The translations under genes and the position numbers were made by a program. 64,000 bases of DNA from Planctomycetota bacterium (lineage in GTDB: Bacteria > Planctomycetota > Brocadiia > JAADGH01): assembly GCA_013152475.1 (NCBI GenBank), contig JAADGH010000061.1, positions 29,635 through 93,634 of the forward strand, written 5' to 3'. The notes below the pieces were generated by a model, which worked only from the letters and a program-made list of their open reading frames with translations, did not search any database and was not told where the DNA came from. Below are positions 33,919-42,939 of the stretch, piece by piece. The first letter of the stretch is position 1. Each line of letters begins with the position of its first letter.

Positions 33919-35022
33919 ATGATGAAAAGACTCCTGATTGTCGGTATCGTCACGGGACTGTTTACCGCTTGCGCTTTTCCCCAGGACCAGACACTCAAGG
34001 CGGTGAGGGTGGATAAGGCCCCCGCGGTGGACGGGGACCCGTCGGACGGGGCCTGGGCGAAGGCCCCCAAGCTGGACCTCACGTTCCCCAAAGTCTCTCT
34101 GAAGGCCGTCTATACCGACGACAGCATCTGCCTCCTTGCGAAGTGGCCCGATTCCACCTTCAGCATCGTGCGGGGCGGGTCGTGGAACTGGGACGGGACG
34201 AAGTGGATCACGACCCAGGCCGCCGCCCCAAAGGATGGCCCGCGTATGTTCGAGGACGGCATCGCCTTCATGTGGAACATGACCATCCCCGGCTTCGAGG
34301 GTCTGGGCTGCATGAACAAGTGCCACGTGGATGTCCAGCCGGGCAAGGGCAAGACCGTCAGCATTTTTCTGGATGCCGGTGTGGCCGACATGTGGCACAT
34401 GAAGGCCGCCCGCAGCCTGCCGGCAACTCGCGCGTCACAGTCTGGCGAAGTGAAGATCGGCAAGGACGGCCAGCCGACTGCCGGCGCGTTCCTGCTCGTC
34501 GGGTATTGCGACGACGAGTGGATGGGGGAGTGGAGCGATGCGAATGTCCCGGCCGGCGGACGGTACGGCGATAAGGGCGAGCGCATGTACATCGGCAACC
34601 GAAACAAAGAAAAAACCGCGCCGCTCTACATGGAAAAAGAGCCAACCGACTACCTCGATGCCATGACTCTTCATCAATCGGAAATCGACGCGGGCGAGGC
34701 GGTGGAAGTCTCCGGATTGACTGCTGAAAAGGTTGGGGCGATCTGGGCGAAGTACAACACCCTCGGCGCCCGCGTGCCGGAGTGCATCCTGCGTAAACCT
34801 GAAGGCAGCCGGGCGGACATCTCCCAGGCGGCGGTCTGGAAGGATGGCGTTTGGACCACCGAGTTCCGCCGCGACCTGGACACGGGACATCCGAACGAGG
34901 ACGTCATCTTCAAGGACCTGACCAGGCCCTACCTCTTCGGCGTTGCGATCATGGACAACTGCGGCGGGGACGACCACATCACCTCCGGGGTAATTGCCCT
35001 GGTCTTCGATCAGGCGCAGTGA
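33919..35022 (+). CDS. Ethylbenzene-dehydrogenase-related (EB_dh) heme-binding-like secreted protein
   Basis: A 367-aa protein. The start at 33919 or 33922 gives a signal (RLLIVGIVTGLFTAC); FTAC is a near-lipobox, so it may be a lipoprotein. The mature region begins LKAVRVDKAPAVDGDPSDGAWAKAP and continues KAVYTDDSICLLAKWPD, the opening of the CBM9-like jelly-roll found in the gamma subunit of ethylbenzene/DMSO-reductase-type enzymes (EB_dh, cytochrome b-binding). MFEDGIAFMWNM, GCMNKCHVDVQ and DLTRPYLFGVAIMDN follow family pattern. No molybdoenzyme or cytochrome gene is nearby, so a redox partner is not evident. Divergent from the thioredoxin-like gene, with which it may function in periplasmic redox. 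Confidence 0.8.
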   Translation: MMKRLLIVGIVTGLFTACAFPQDQTLKAVRVDKAPAVDGDPSDGAWAKAPKLDLTFPKVSLKAVYTDDSICLLAKWPDSTFSIVRGGSWNWDGTKWITTQAAAPKDGPRMFEDGIAFMWNMTIPGFEGLGCMNKCHVDVQPGKGKTVSIFLDAGVADMWHMKAARSLPATRASQSGEVKIGKDGQPTAGAFLLVGYCDDEWMGEWSDANVPAGGRYGDKGERMYIGNRNKEKTAPLYMEKEPTDYLDAMTLHQSEIDAGEAVEVSGLTAEKVGAIWAKYNTLGARVPECILRKPEGSRADISQAAVWKDGVWTTEFRRDLDTGHPNEDVIFKDLTRPYLFGVAIMDNCGGDDHITSGVIALVFDQAQ

Positions 35023-35037
35023 GCCCCGGCCCGGAGA

Positions 35038-35760
35038 TCATTCCGCGCGCTCCGGCAGGAACGACGTGTCCATGAGATACGTCTTCGGATTGTTCGGGTC
35101 GATCAGCACGCGAACCTCGCTGCCGGTGATGTATTGCTCCGGGTTGAACCAGATGTTCTTGCTGTAGAAGACGTGCACCTCGCCCGTGGCCGGGTTCTCC
35201 CACTGCGATATGATCCGATAGGGCGACCGCCCGTTCATGCGCACCGACGTGTTTACCTCGACCCTCTGGAACTCGGTCATGGTCGGCTGGCCGAAATCCA
35301 ACAGCCAGCGTTCCGTCCGCCCCGACAGTATCGATGCCGTGAGCATGATCACCGCAGCAACGGCAAAGGCGGCCCCAAGAGCACCCGGGATGATCACGCC
35401 GAGCCAGTTTGATGCGAACGTGTCGATCCGCGCCCGGTACGGATATTTCGTGCTGCCAGGATCGTAGCGAACAGTGACGCTTTCCCCCTTGTCATACGCC
35501 GCAGGGCGACTGCCGCAAGACGACACGAACTCGACCGTTTCGCCCTTGTCCGTTTTGAACTCCACAAGGGGGTAGTAGACGCCGGATGAACTTGACGACG
35601 AGGAAGAGGATCGCCGCAGTTCGAAGTCGGTGACCGTTCCTGTTGTCGTGACCGACGTCTCCATGAACTTCTTGGTGTGATTGTAAACGAGACCGGCAAC
35701 GAGGAAGAGGATCAGCGCCACGGCGAGAAAAATTGCGCCGAGGATTCTCACTACTTTCAT
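35038..35760 (-). CDS. DUF3592 membrane protein
   Basis: A 240-aa protein. ATG 35760 has AAGGGGAG seven bases upstream. N-terminal helix (LGAIFLAVALILFLVAGLVY), an extracytoplasmic beta domain with TTTGTVTDFELRRS, a run of nine Ser (mixed codons, so not simple slippage), VEFKTDKGETVEF and VTVRYDPGSTKYPYRA, then a second helix pair (VIIPGALGAAFAVAAVIMLT) and a C-terminal domain with another RVLIDPNNPKTYLMD block. This follows the DUF3592 pattern; function unknown. Confidence 0.8.
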   Translation of the reverse strand: MKVVRILGAIFLAVALILFLVAGLVYNHTKKFMETSVTTTGTVTDFELRRSSSSSSSSSGVYYPLVEFKTDKGETVEFVSSCGSRPAAYDKGESVTVRYDPGSTKYPYRARIDTFASNWLGVIIPGALGAAFAVAAVIMLTASILSGRTERWLLDFGQPTMTEFQRVEVNTSVRMNGRSPYRIISQWENPATGEVHVFYSKNIWFNPEQYITGSEVRVLIDPNNPKTYLMDTSFLPERAE

Positions 35761-35807
35761 TGAGATGCTCCCCTTGTTGGACAAGTAGCGTTAACGGAGA
35801 ACCTTCC

Positions 35808-36548
35808 TCACCACGGATGCACCCCGCTCACCGGCAGGGCCACGCCGCTGATCTGCCTGGCGGCATCCGAGGCAAGGAAGAGCACAGCATCCGCAATCTC
35901 CTCCGGTGTTTGCATGTTCGACTTATCCATCTTCTCCGGGTCCTTGCCCTCGTCGCGCCAGACCTTCTCGGTCATGGGGGAGACGATGACACCGGGGCAG
36001 ACGCAGTTCACGCGGATATGGTCCTTCTTGTAGTCGGCCGCCATCTGCTTCGTCAGCATCAGCAACCCGCCCTTCGCTGCTGTATAGGCCGCGAGGTTAG
36101 GGTAGCCGTGCAGTGAGCAGTTCGAGCCCGTGTTGACAATCACACCGCCGCCTTGTTTCTGCATTATCGGGATGGTGAACTTCGAGCAGAGGAAGGCCGA
36201 CTTCAAGTCCACCGCCATGACGCGGTCCCAGTCCTCCTCCGTCGTCTCCACCACCGTTCCCCTCGGCGCGATACCGGCGTTGTTGAAGAGGATGTCAACC
36301 CGCCCGAATCGGTGCATGGTCCGTTCAACCATGCGCTCCACGTCGGACGACACCGCCACGTCGGTCCGAGCGGCCATCGCGTCGCCGCCGGACAGCTCGA
36401 TCTGAGCAGCCGTCTCCTCGGCGCCGGCCTCATCCAGATCGGCCGCTACGATCTTTGCCCCCTCTCGGGCAAAGGCAAATGACGCGGCGCGTCCGACGCC
36501 GGAGCCGCCGCCCGTGACAATCACCACTTTGTTCTCGAATCTTGCCAT
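35808..36548 (-). CDS. Short-chain dehydrogenase/reductase (SDR)
   Basis: A 246-aa classical SDR. ATG 36548 follows GAGGATGACAC; the frame extends upstream but overlaps the 56-aa Cys gene and is not coding-like there. Motifs: TGGGSGVGRA (cofactor), DVAVSSDV, NNAGIAPRG, catalytic S in TGSNCSLHG with YTAAKGG (Tyr-xxx-Lys), and CPGVIVSPMTEKVW. Cytoplasmic NAD(P)-dependent oxidoreductase of unknown substrate, most like glucose-1-dehydrogenase / 3-ketoacyl reductase types. Last gene of the 39372-35808 minus-strand run. Confidence 0.9.
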   Translation of the reverse strand: MARFENKVVIVTGGGSGVGRAASFAFAREGAKIVAADLDEAGAEETAAQIELSGGDAMAARTDVAVSSDVERMVERTMHRFGRVDILFNNAGIAPRGTVVETTEEDWDRVMAVDLKSAFLCSKFTIPIMQKQGGGVIVNTGSNCSLHGYPNLAAYTAAKGGLLMLTKQMAADYKKDHIRVNCVCPGVIVSPMTEKVWRDEGKDPEKMDKSNMQTPEEIADAVLFLASDAARQISGVALPVSGVHPW

Positions 36549-36558
36549 TGTGTCATCC

Positions 36559-36729
36559 TCATCGATACGGCGACCAGTAGTTCTCCGGATCGGCCTTGAC
36601 CACGTAGCGCCTGCTTGGAAGCGGCAGCACGTCCTGCGTCCGGAGCGTCCAGGCCAGCGCGGCGAGCAAGGGATCGCACCTCCAACATTCTCCACATGCA
36701 CGGAAGTCAAGGTGCGGCAATTCTATCAT
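36559..36729 (-). CDS. Small CxxCxxC protein (56 aa), unrecognised
   Basis: ATG 36729 to TGA 36559-36561. It begins MIELPHLDFRACGECWRC, so three cysteines at 12, 15 and 18, then DPLLAALAWTLRTQDVL (amphipathic helix), PLPSRRYVVKAD and ends NYWSPYR. The composition is protein-like, with strong GC3 codon use. It sits 39 nt after an amidohydrolase gene and 10 nt before the SDR gene, in the same direction, so it is probably part of their operon. Three cysteines with a nearby His or Asp could hold a metal. No family recognised; no clear ribosome site. Confidence 0.55.
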   Translation of the reverse strand: MIELPHLDFRACGECWRCDPLLAALAWTLRTQDVLPLPSRRYVVKADPENYWSPYR

Positions 36730-36768
36730 GGACCGCGTCCGGTGACAAGAGGCCGATCGCCGGGGGCT

Positions 36769-37569
36769 TCACGACCACCCGAAGATCCGCTCCGCGTTGC
36801 GATGCAGGATGTTGTGGATGTCCTCGTCGCCGATGTGGGAGAAGAGGACGCAGCCGATGCCGTAGTGGGGGTCAAACCACGGAAGGTCGGTGCCGAAGGT
36901 GATCTTGTGCGACCCCACCTGCCCGCACATCTGCTCAATCACCCCGCCGTGGTGGTAGATGCCGCAGAGCTCCAGGTAGGCGTTGGGGTGTTCCTTCGCG
37001 ATGCGAAAGGCGTCCTCCCAGGCACCGGAGAGCGAGTGCCCCATGAGGAAGGTCATGTCGGGATACTTGCCGACGATCTCCTCCACCTGCTGCGGGCCGT
37101 TGTACAGGTTGCCGCCCCAGGTGTGGCAGAGGACGATGCATTTGTTTGCATTGGCATACTCGAAGACCGGCTGGCAGTTCTTGTCCGTAATCGAATACTG
37201 GTGGTAGCTGGGTAAAAACTTGAAGCCGACGAATTCCTCGATGAACGGAAACTTGCTCAGGTCGTCGGGGATCAGCTCGGGGTAGTTGGGGTTGATGGAC
37301 CAATAGGCGTACAGCCGCCCAGGGTATTTTCGGCAGGTGTCGAGGGAGATCGGATTGCCGCGCCTGGGATCGATGAGCGAGGCGTGGGACGAGAAGACGA
37401 GCTTTTTCACGCCGCACCGATCCATCGTGGCAATCATATCCTCGGCCGTCACATTCGGGAAGTAGATGCCCTGGAAGGGTCCGAAGTGGGCGTGCGTATC
37501 GATGACCGGACAGGACTCGCACTTCCCCGTTTCCATGAACTCTCTAACGAGAGGGGAGTCGTTCGTCAT
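36769..37569 (-). CDS. Amidohydrolase (TIM-barrel metal-dependent hydrolase), metal site intact
   Basis: A 266-aa protein of the amidohydrolase_2 family. It has VIDTHAHFG (H26, H28), IVLCHTWGG and FLMGHSLSG (candidate His ligands) and TFGTDLPWFD (catalytic Asp), with a final NILHRNAERIFG, the usual C-terminal block. The start ATG overlaps the stop of the upstream paralogue by ATGA, so they are translationally coupled. Family reactions include hydrolysis or decarboxylation of ring compounds and lactones; substrate unknown. Confidence 0.88.
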   Translation of the reverse strand: MTNDSPLVREFMETGKCESCPVIDTHAHFGPFQGIYFPNVTAEDMIATMDRCGVKKLVFSSHASLIDPRRGNPISLDTCRKYPGRLYAYWSINPNYPELIPDDLSKFPFIEEFVGFKFLPSYHQYSITDKNCQPVFEYANANKCIVLCHTWGGNLYNGPQQVEEIVGKYPDMTFLMGHSLSGAWEDAFRIAKEHPNAYLELCGIYHHGGVIEQMCGQVGSHKITFGTDLPWFDPHYGIGCVLFSHIGDEDIHNILHRNAERIFGWS

Positions 37570-38327
37570 AGCGTCACCCTCCCCAGAAGCCGCCGAAGGT
37601 TCCCGCCGGCGATGGCCTCCTTGTCCGCATCGGGGATGTCGGCATGGGCGAGCGTCAGCATCGGTCCGCCGATGTTGCTCACGGGGTAATTGCTGCTAAA
37701 GAGGATTCGATCCGACCCGTATTTGCGAACAAAGTCGGCGATGCCGCCGTCCAGCTCGTACCGCGACGTGTCGATATGGAAGTTCTCATACGTTTCAATC
37801 AGGCCGCGGAAGTACCGGTCGTGCCCCCAACTCCCGTGCTTTGTCATGACAAGGGTGAGCTTGGGGAAGTCGCGGAGAACATAGTCGGCGAGCATCCAGC
37901 CCGAGATGCCGCCGCTGTTGGCGGTGACAGTCATGAAAAGGGGGACGTTTCTCTCGGTCAGCAGATCGAACAGCTCGCCGAAGATACTGGCGGTGATGAT
38001 GTATCGGTGTTTGTCGGGAAAGGTCCAGAGCGCCTTGATCTTGTTGGCTTTCATGTTCGCGACAAATTCTTCCGGCGAGCCGAGCTCCCCGGTCTGGGGG
38101 GGGAGAATCGCCCACGCGCCGTGCAGCCGCGGGTGGTTCTTGATCTCCGAGCAGACGAGCGGATTGCCCACAGTGGGGCAGTCGTCCTGGATGGCGGCAT
38201 GGCAGACAAGCGCCTCGGCGACGCCGCAGTAGTCCATTTCCTTTATCAGTTCCTCCGCCGTGTCGGCCCGGCGGAGCGGCGGTTTCTGAAACACGCCGAA
38301 CGATGCGCAGCAATCAAAAAATTCCAT
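37566..38327 (-). CDS. Amidohydrolase paralogue lacking canonical metal ligands
   Basis: A 253-aa protein clearly related to the downstream gene, with GGGAGG before ATG. It begins EFFDCCASFG where the partner has IDTHAHFG, so the HxH ligands become C7 and S9. The partner's FGTD becomes FSSN (ILFSSNYPVSNIGG). MTKHGSWGHDRYF retains a His. The C-terminus (ADKEAIAGGNLRRLLGR) is typical. It is therefore either a pseudoenzyme, for example a regulatory or structural subunit, or uses a different mechanism. Coupling by a 4-bp overlap suggests a 1:1 complex with the intact enzyme. Confidence 0.85.
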   Translation of the reverse strand: MEFFDCCASFGVFQKPPLRRADTAEELIKEMDYCGVAEALVCHAAIQDDCPTVGNPLVCSEIKNHPRLHGAWAILPPQTGELGSPEEFVANMKANKIKALWTFPDKHRYIITASIFGELFDLLTERNVPLFMTVTANSGGISGWMLADYVLRDFPKLTLVMTKHGSWGHDRYFRGLIETYENFHIDTSRYELDGGIADFVRKYGSDRILFSSNYPVSNIGGPMLTLAHADIPDADKEAIAGGNLRRLLGRVTL

Positions 38328-38382
38328 TGGGTCCTCCCGTTAGTCTCTCATCACAATCTGGACGCTCTCGAAGGGGCGCTCC

Positions 38383-39372
38383 TTATGTCATCTTCCCCAG
38401 CATCTCTCGGGTGATCAGGCTTTTCGGCGTCTCGCCGGAGAAGAAGCGACGCATGTCGTCCACGATCATCTCGCTCTGAATCCGCCACGTGTCCACCGTC
38501 TTCCCCGCGCCGTGGGGTGTCAGGATCACGTTCGGCGCGCCGCGAAGGGGGCTGTCCATCGGTAGCGGCTCCCTGGCAAACACATTCAAGGACGCGAAGA
38601 TGCGCCCCGTCTTCAGCTCCCGGGCCAGGGCATCCTCGTCCAACAGCTTCCCCCGCGCCGTGTTGACGATCAGTGCGCCGTCCTGGATGAGCTTCAGCTC
38701 CTTCTCGCCGATCATGCCCTCGGTCTCCGGCGTCAGACCGACGTGCAGGGAGATGACATCGGCTTGCGCAAGGGCCTCATCGAGCGGGACAACCGTCACG
38801 TAGTCCCGCTCGGCTACGTCCGCCGGCAGATACGGGTCGACAACAAGGACCGGGCAGTGGAAGGGCTTCAGCAGCTCCCGCACGCGCCGGGCGATGAGAC
38901 CGTAGCCGATCAGCGCCACGACCTTCTCTTTCAGGTTCTTTGGCTCGCCCCGCGCCTGTCCCCAGCCGCACCCACGCATCTCCTCGATCATGTGCGGGAT
39001 GTCGCGGAGGGAGTTGAGGATGAGCGCCAGGTTGAACTCGGCCACGGCGTCGGTCATGGCGTAGGCCGTGTTGACAACCGTGACGCCCCTGTCGAGCAGG
39101 ACCTCCGGTTCGATCATTCGGACCGATCCGCCGATGAGCCCGACGATACGGAGCTTCGCGCATTGCTCGATGATCTCTTTCGTCAGCCCGCCCGCTCCCC
39201 GCCCGAGGATGGCGCCGTCGGCCTCACTCATCAGGGCGATCTTGTCGTCATCCGTCGGACGGCCCTTGCCCCGATGCGGAGCCACCTCAGCGAAATCACA
39301 CAGGCGCAGCCGATCATCGGGCAGGAAGTTTGGGTCGTCCTCCGGCAGCAGTACGGCAATGCGCGGCTTCAT
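38383..39372 (-). CDS. D-2-hydroxyacid dehydrogenase (3-phosphoglycerate dehydrogenase-like)
   Basis: A 329-aa protein. ATG 39372 has an AAAGGA site. N-terminal catalytic half (RIAVLLPEDDPNFLPDD, ILGRGAGGLTKEIIEQCAKLRIVG), NAD-binding VALIGYGLIARRVRELLKPF (last Gly of GxGxxG is Ala), VISLHVGLTPETEGMIG, catalytic Arg in VNTARGKLLDEDAL, Glu in VFAREPLP, and His in LTPHGAG. No ACT domain, so not a standard serine-pathway enzyme; more likely a catabolic 2-hydroxyacid dehydrogenase of sugar-acid metabolism. First gene of the run 39372-35808. Confidence 0.88.
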   Translation of the reverse strand: MKPRIAVLLPEDDPNFLPDDRLRLCDFAEVAPHRGKGRPTDDDKIALMSEADGAILGRGAGGLTKEIIEQCAKLRIVGLIGGSVRMIEPEVLLDRGVTVVNTAYAMTDAVAEFNLALILNSLRDIPHMIEEMRGCGWGQARGEPKNLKEKVVALIGYGLIARRVRELLKPFHCPVLVVDPYLPADVAERDYVTVVPLDEALAQADVISLHVGLTPETEGMIGEKELKLIQDGALIVNTARGKLLDEDALARELKTGRIFASLNVFAREPLPMDSPLRGAPNVILTPHGAGKTVDTWRIQSEMIVDDMRRFFSGETPKSLITREMLGKMT

Positions 39373-39406
39373 GTGATTTCCTTTCCTCCGGTTCGTCAGT
39401 CTCAAC

Positions 39407-39435
39407 ACGATAGCCTGAGCACGTCGGCGCGTCAA
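39407..39435 (-). promoter_or_regulatory. sigma70-type promoter for the dehydrogenase/amidohydrolase operon
   Basis: Minus strand TTGACG (39435-39430), 17-bp spacer, TATCGT (39412-39407). Confidence 0.6.
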
Positions 39436-39446
39436 GCACTTCTTGC

Positions 39447-39475
39447 TTGCAAGCGAGGAAGCCCCGCCGTATACT
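39447..39475 (+). promoter_or_regulatory. sigma70-type promoter for the 39511 glycosidase operon
   Basis: TTGCAA (39447-39452), 17-bp spacer, TATACT (39470-39475). Its -35 box is only 11 bp from the -35 box of the divergent promoter, leaving room for one shared regulator. Confidence 0.6.
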
Positions 39476-39510
39476 GCGGCGAGTTTGTGTGCCAGTAGGA
39501 GGGAAGAAAC

Positions 39511-42500
39511 ATGCGCATCCGACATTGGCTGATCGTTCTTTCGGTTCTTGTTGTTCCAATCGTTTGGGCGAGCCCTTCGATTGTCGAACAGACGAGTGAG
39601 GACGTGTGGGTCGTTCGGGACGACGCCGGCAACTGCGTGCCCGGCAGCAACGGCATGACCCATCAGTTGGGGCCGAACTATCAGGCCAAAAAGATATTGG
39701 ACCTGAGCAACGTGCCGGAAAAGGTGTGGAAGGCGGCGGGAACGGTGCGCCTCTCGGCGTTCTTCTGCGTGCGTGATTACTCGTGGCATGACCAGAAAAA
39801 GGCGAACGGTCTGGACGAGGCCATCGAGATTGTCATCAACGGCAAGGTCCACTCCTACCCCACCCAGGAGGGCCTGCCGGGATTCAAGGAGAAAACATCC
39901 CTCTCAAAATCCTTCCGCTGGCATGACTTCGCGATACCCAAGGGCGAGTTCGTCCGCGGCAAGAACGAGATCATCTTCAGAAAAGCCGACACGAAAGACA
40001 AGAAGCCGGACGACTACCTCTACCTCGGCATCGACAACAGTGTGGAGGGGGGCAACAGTTGGGTCAAGTTCGGCAAGGACACCCCTTGGCAGCAGGACAA
40101 GCTGACAGTTCCGGGCGGAAAAGGTGAGTACGCCATACGCCTCTACATCATCAAAGGTGACACGAGTTTTGCGGCGACCTGGTTTCCCGCACAGGGGCGG
40201 ACCGAGGACCGTCTGGGCGTGATCGGCTACGCCGGCTCGCATGGGGAAGACACCCGGATGGAATGGTACAGCCGAAAGCTGGACACCATGGCGCCCATCG
40301 CCGTCGAAGTGGAGACAGCGAATGACAGCCCCTTTGAGCTCTCCTGGCTATACGAGAACGGAAACCCGAAAACGCCGCCGATCTCCTGCAAGGGCCCGAA
40401 GGCGACGGTGCAGATGAAACTCCCCATCCACGTTGTTCCCGTCGGTGTGCGGTTCGACAAGACCGTGCCTCTGAACAAGGTGACGCTCCACGCCTCGCGC
40501 AACTACCATCCCGTCAGCGGCCCCGTGGACATCGCCCCCCGCATCGCCAGGCCGAAGGGCGCGCCGGCGGATCGGCGGCCGGTGTGTAATGTGGAGGAGA
40601 AAAAGATCACCTTAGCCAACCGGAACCTGCGGTGCACGTTTGCAATCAACGACGGCAAGTTGCAACTCGCTTCGCTGTACAATGAAATCGCCGCGGCCGA
40701 GATGGTTCGCAATCCCGAACATTCGGCCCTGTTCATGATCGAGGTTGGTGGGAAACGCTATGCGGGATCCAGGGACTTTGTCTGCGACGCGGTCTCGAAA
40801 TTCCTGCTCAGCAAGGGTTTTGTGGCAAGGCTGGTCTCGAAAGAAACCGGCCTGGTGGCGAAGCTCTCCGTCTGGATCGACGATGCCCTGCGGATGCGAC
40901 TGGTCGTCGTGAACCGCTCCGACAAACCCGTGGACTTCAAGGTCGCCTTCCCCCACTTCTCCGGTCTGGCCATTTCCGAGAAGCCCGGGGACGACTACTA
41001 CTTCTTCCCCTGGGGCGGCGGGATCATCTCCGACGCGCCGGCCATCATCCGGCGCGGCTACGGCGACCACGAGGCGCTCTACCAAGTCATGGACATCTTC
41101 AGCCCCGCACACGGCGCCGGGCTGCTCGTGCGATGCACCGACCACGACGGGCGGCACAAGATCCTTGCCCTGCGGAAGCACGTCCCGGGCAAGGCGGAGT
41201 TCAACGGCGAGAAGCTCTACCTCCGCACGGCGGATGAATACAAGTGGACAAACTCCCTGCCGAAGATCGAGGGCATCGGCTTGACCTACGAGTACCTCCG
41301 CCGCACCCGCAAGCCGGGCGGATCCTTCAAGCTCAAGGACGTCGCCATCGAGGCCCACGCCGGCGACTGGCACGCAGCGATGAAGCGATACGCCGACTGG
41401 TGCCACAAGGTCTGGAAGTTCCGGCCCTATCCGTCCCGCCTGACACGGCTCGTCCATGTAATCGCTGCGGGATGGGGGACGGGATACCTGTTTCGCAATG
41501 GCGAATATAAAACGAACACCATCAAGCCCATGACCGATTGCATCGAGCTCATGTCCTGGTGGGAGTGGTCGCCGCTGGGGCCGTGGAGCACGCCCTTCGA
41601 CCGCCTCGGCGAGGTCATGTCCAAGGCATCGATCAAGCGATGGAAGGGCTACTTCGTGAAAGACCCCGTCACCGGGCAAACCATGTGGAACAACCAGCCC
41701 GGCGACTACGACGGCTACAACCCACGATTCGGCGGACTGCCGGCCTTCCGGAAAGCGATCCAGACCTACAAGGACCTCGGAGCGGTCGTTACGCTCTATA
41801 CCGATCCGTTCCGCATGGACGATGCGAGCAAGATCGGCCGCAAGCATGGCCGGGAGTGGGGCGTGGTCCTGCCGAATGGGAAACACTCGAGGGCCTACGA
41901 GGTCTGGAACCCGTGCCACGATTGCCCGGCCGTGCGCAAATGGGTGGCCCAGACGATGAAGCGCGTCATGCGCGAGACCGGCGCCGACGGCATCCGGCTG
42001 GATGAGTACGGCCATCGCGGCTGGGCCTGCTTCAGCACGCTGCACAAGCACACCTACGCCGAGCCGGGCTGCACCGAGTGGCAGCGCGCCGTTGCGGAGA
42101 CAACGAAAATGGTCCACCAGGCCATGGACTCGGTGAACCCGAAGTCGATCCTGACCACCGAGCATCCGGGGTACGACTACCTGATGCAGTACCTCGACGG
42201 CTGCATCACCTACGACCTGACCGTGCAGGCGACGCCGCTCCGGCCGCTGGAGTGCAACACCCAGCGCTTCTACTTCCCCGAGTGCTGGCCCGGCGAGCTC
42301 GACCATCGCAAGGCCGATCCCGAGGGAAAGAAGCGCTTCTGGAACGCCGTGTCCTCCTTCGGGCGGTACTATCCGCTGAAGATGTATAACATCCTTCGCG
42401 AGAACAATGACACCCTCACCAGCCGCGACTCCGAGCCGCTGATTCCCACGCTGGCGAAATACATATATGCGAATCACTTCGCCGGTGGAGGCAAGACGAT

Positions 42501-42939
42501 CACGATGCTCTATAATGCGACCGGGACCGCCTTCGAGGGACGGGCCGTCGAGGTCCAGCTTGGCGAGGGAGAGCACCTGTTCGACCTGCTGAACTGCCGG
42601 GAGGCGAAGATCGAGAACGGGGCCGCGTGCATCTTCCTCCTCCGGGATGATGTTCTTTGTCTGGCTCAGTTGCCGGACAAGCTTTCGGCAAAGCGCACCG
42701 GAGACAGGCTCGAGGTGACGGTCGCCGCGGGCGGCAAAGACGGCCTGCTTTGCGTGTGCGATGCCGACGGCCAGGCGCTGCTGTCCCGGCCCGCCCAAGA
42801 CGGGATCAATGGTTTTGATCTCCGACAGATCGCCCAGGCGGGAGCGATGCCCGCGTGCATCAAGCTCCTGCGCAAGGGACTGCTGGTGGACGCCGAGGCG
42901 ATGCCGCCGGAAAAAGGACCCGGGGGCGTGAAACACTGA
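39511..42939 (+). CDS. Secreted DUF6259-like glycosidase
   Basis: A 1142-aa protein; GGAGGG precedes ATG, signal peptide LSVLVVPIVWA-S. N-terminal beta-sandwich modules (~25-230, galactose-binding-like: EAIEIVINGKVHSYP, DDYLYLGIDNS) and a second sandwich (~350-640) with VWIDDALRMRLVVVNRSDKP. The barrel (~640-1000) has GADGIRLDEYGHRGW and a downstream ILTTEHPGYDY, placing Asp/Glu pairs at barrel strand ends as in GH-D-clan-like enzymes. The C-terminus is a beta domain. The same general plan recurs in the fusion at 1049-4600. Periplasmic or extracellular glycan hydrolysis; substrate unknown. Forms an operon with the 42964 gene (24-nt gap). Confidence 0.8.
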   Translation: MRIRHWLIVLSVLVVPIVWASPSIVEQTSEDVWVVRDDAGNCVPGSNGMTHQLGPNYQAKKILDLSNVPEKVWKAAGTVRLSAFFCVRDYSWHDQKKANGLDEAIEIVINGKVHSYPTQEGLPGFKEKTSLSKSFRWHDFAIPKGEFVRGKNEIIFRKADTKDKKPDDYLYLGIDNSVEGGNSWVKFGKDTPWQQDKLTVPGGKGEYAIRLYIIKGDTSFAATWFPAQGRTEDRLGVIGYAGSHGEDTRMEWYSRKLDTMAPIAVEVETANDSPFELSWLYENGNPKTPPISCKGPKATVQMKLPIHVVPVGVRFDKTVPLNKVTLHASRNYHPVSGPVDIAPRIARPKGAPADRRPVCNVEEKKITLANRNLRCTFAINDGKLQLASLYNEIAAAEMVRNPEHSALFMIEVGGKRYAGSRDFVCDAVSKFLLSKGFVARLVSKETGLVAKLSVWIDDALRMRLVVVNRSDKPVDFKVAFPHFSGLAISEKPGDDYYFFPWGGGIISDAPAIIRRGYGDHEALYQVMDIFSPAHGAGLLVRCTDHDGRHKILALRKHVPGKAEFNGEKLYLRTADEYKWTNSLPKIEGIGLTYEYLRRTRKPGGSFKLKDVAIEAHAGDWHAAMKRYADWCHKVWKFRPYPSRLTRLVHVIAAGWGTGYLFRNGEYKTNTIKPMTDCIELMSWWEWSPLGPWSTPFDRLGEVMSKASIKRWKGYFVKDPVTGQTMWNNQPGDYDGYNPRFGGLPAFRKAIQTYKDLGAVVTLYTDPFRMDDASKIGRKHGREWGVVLPNGKHSRAYEVWNPCHDCPAVRKWVAQTMKRVMRETGADGIRLDEYGHRGWACFSTLHKHTYAEPGCTEWQRAVAETTKMVHQAMDSVNPKSILTTEHPGYDYLMQYLDGCITYDLTVQATPLRPLECNTQRFYFPECWPGELDHRKADPEGKKRFWNAVSSFGRYYPLKMYNILRENNDTLTSRDSEPLIPTLAKYIYANHFAGGGKTITMLYNATGTAFEGRAVEVQLGEGEHLFDLLNCREAKIENGAACIFLLRDDVLCLAQLPDKLSAKRTGDRLEVTVAAGGKDGLLCVCDADGQALLSRPAQDGINGFDLRQIAQAGAMPACIKLLRKGLLVDAEAMPPEKGPGGVKH

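Noticed and set aside
36549..36710. N-terminal extension of the SDR gene
   Set aside because: SDR homologues start at the Rossmann strand after ATG 36548, and the region is better explained by the 56-aa Cys gene in another frame.
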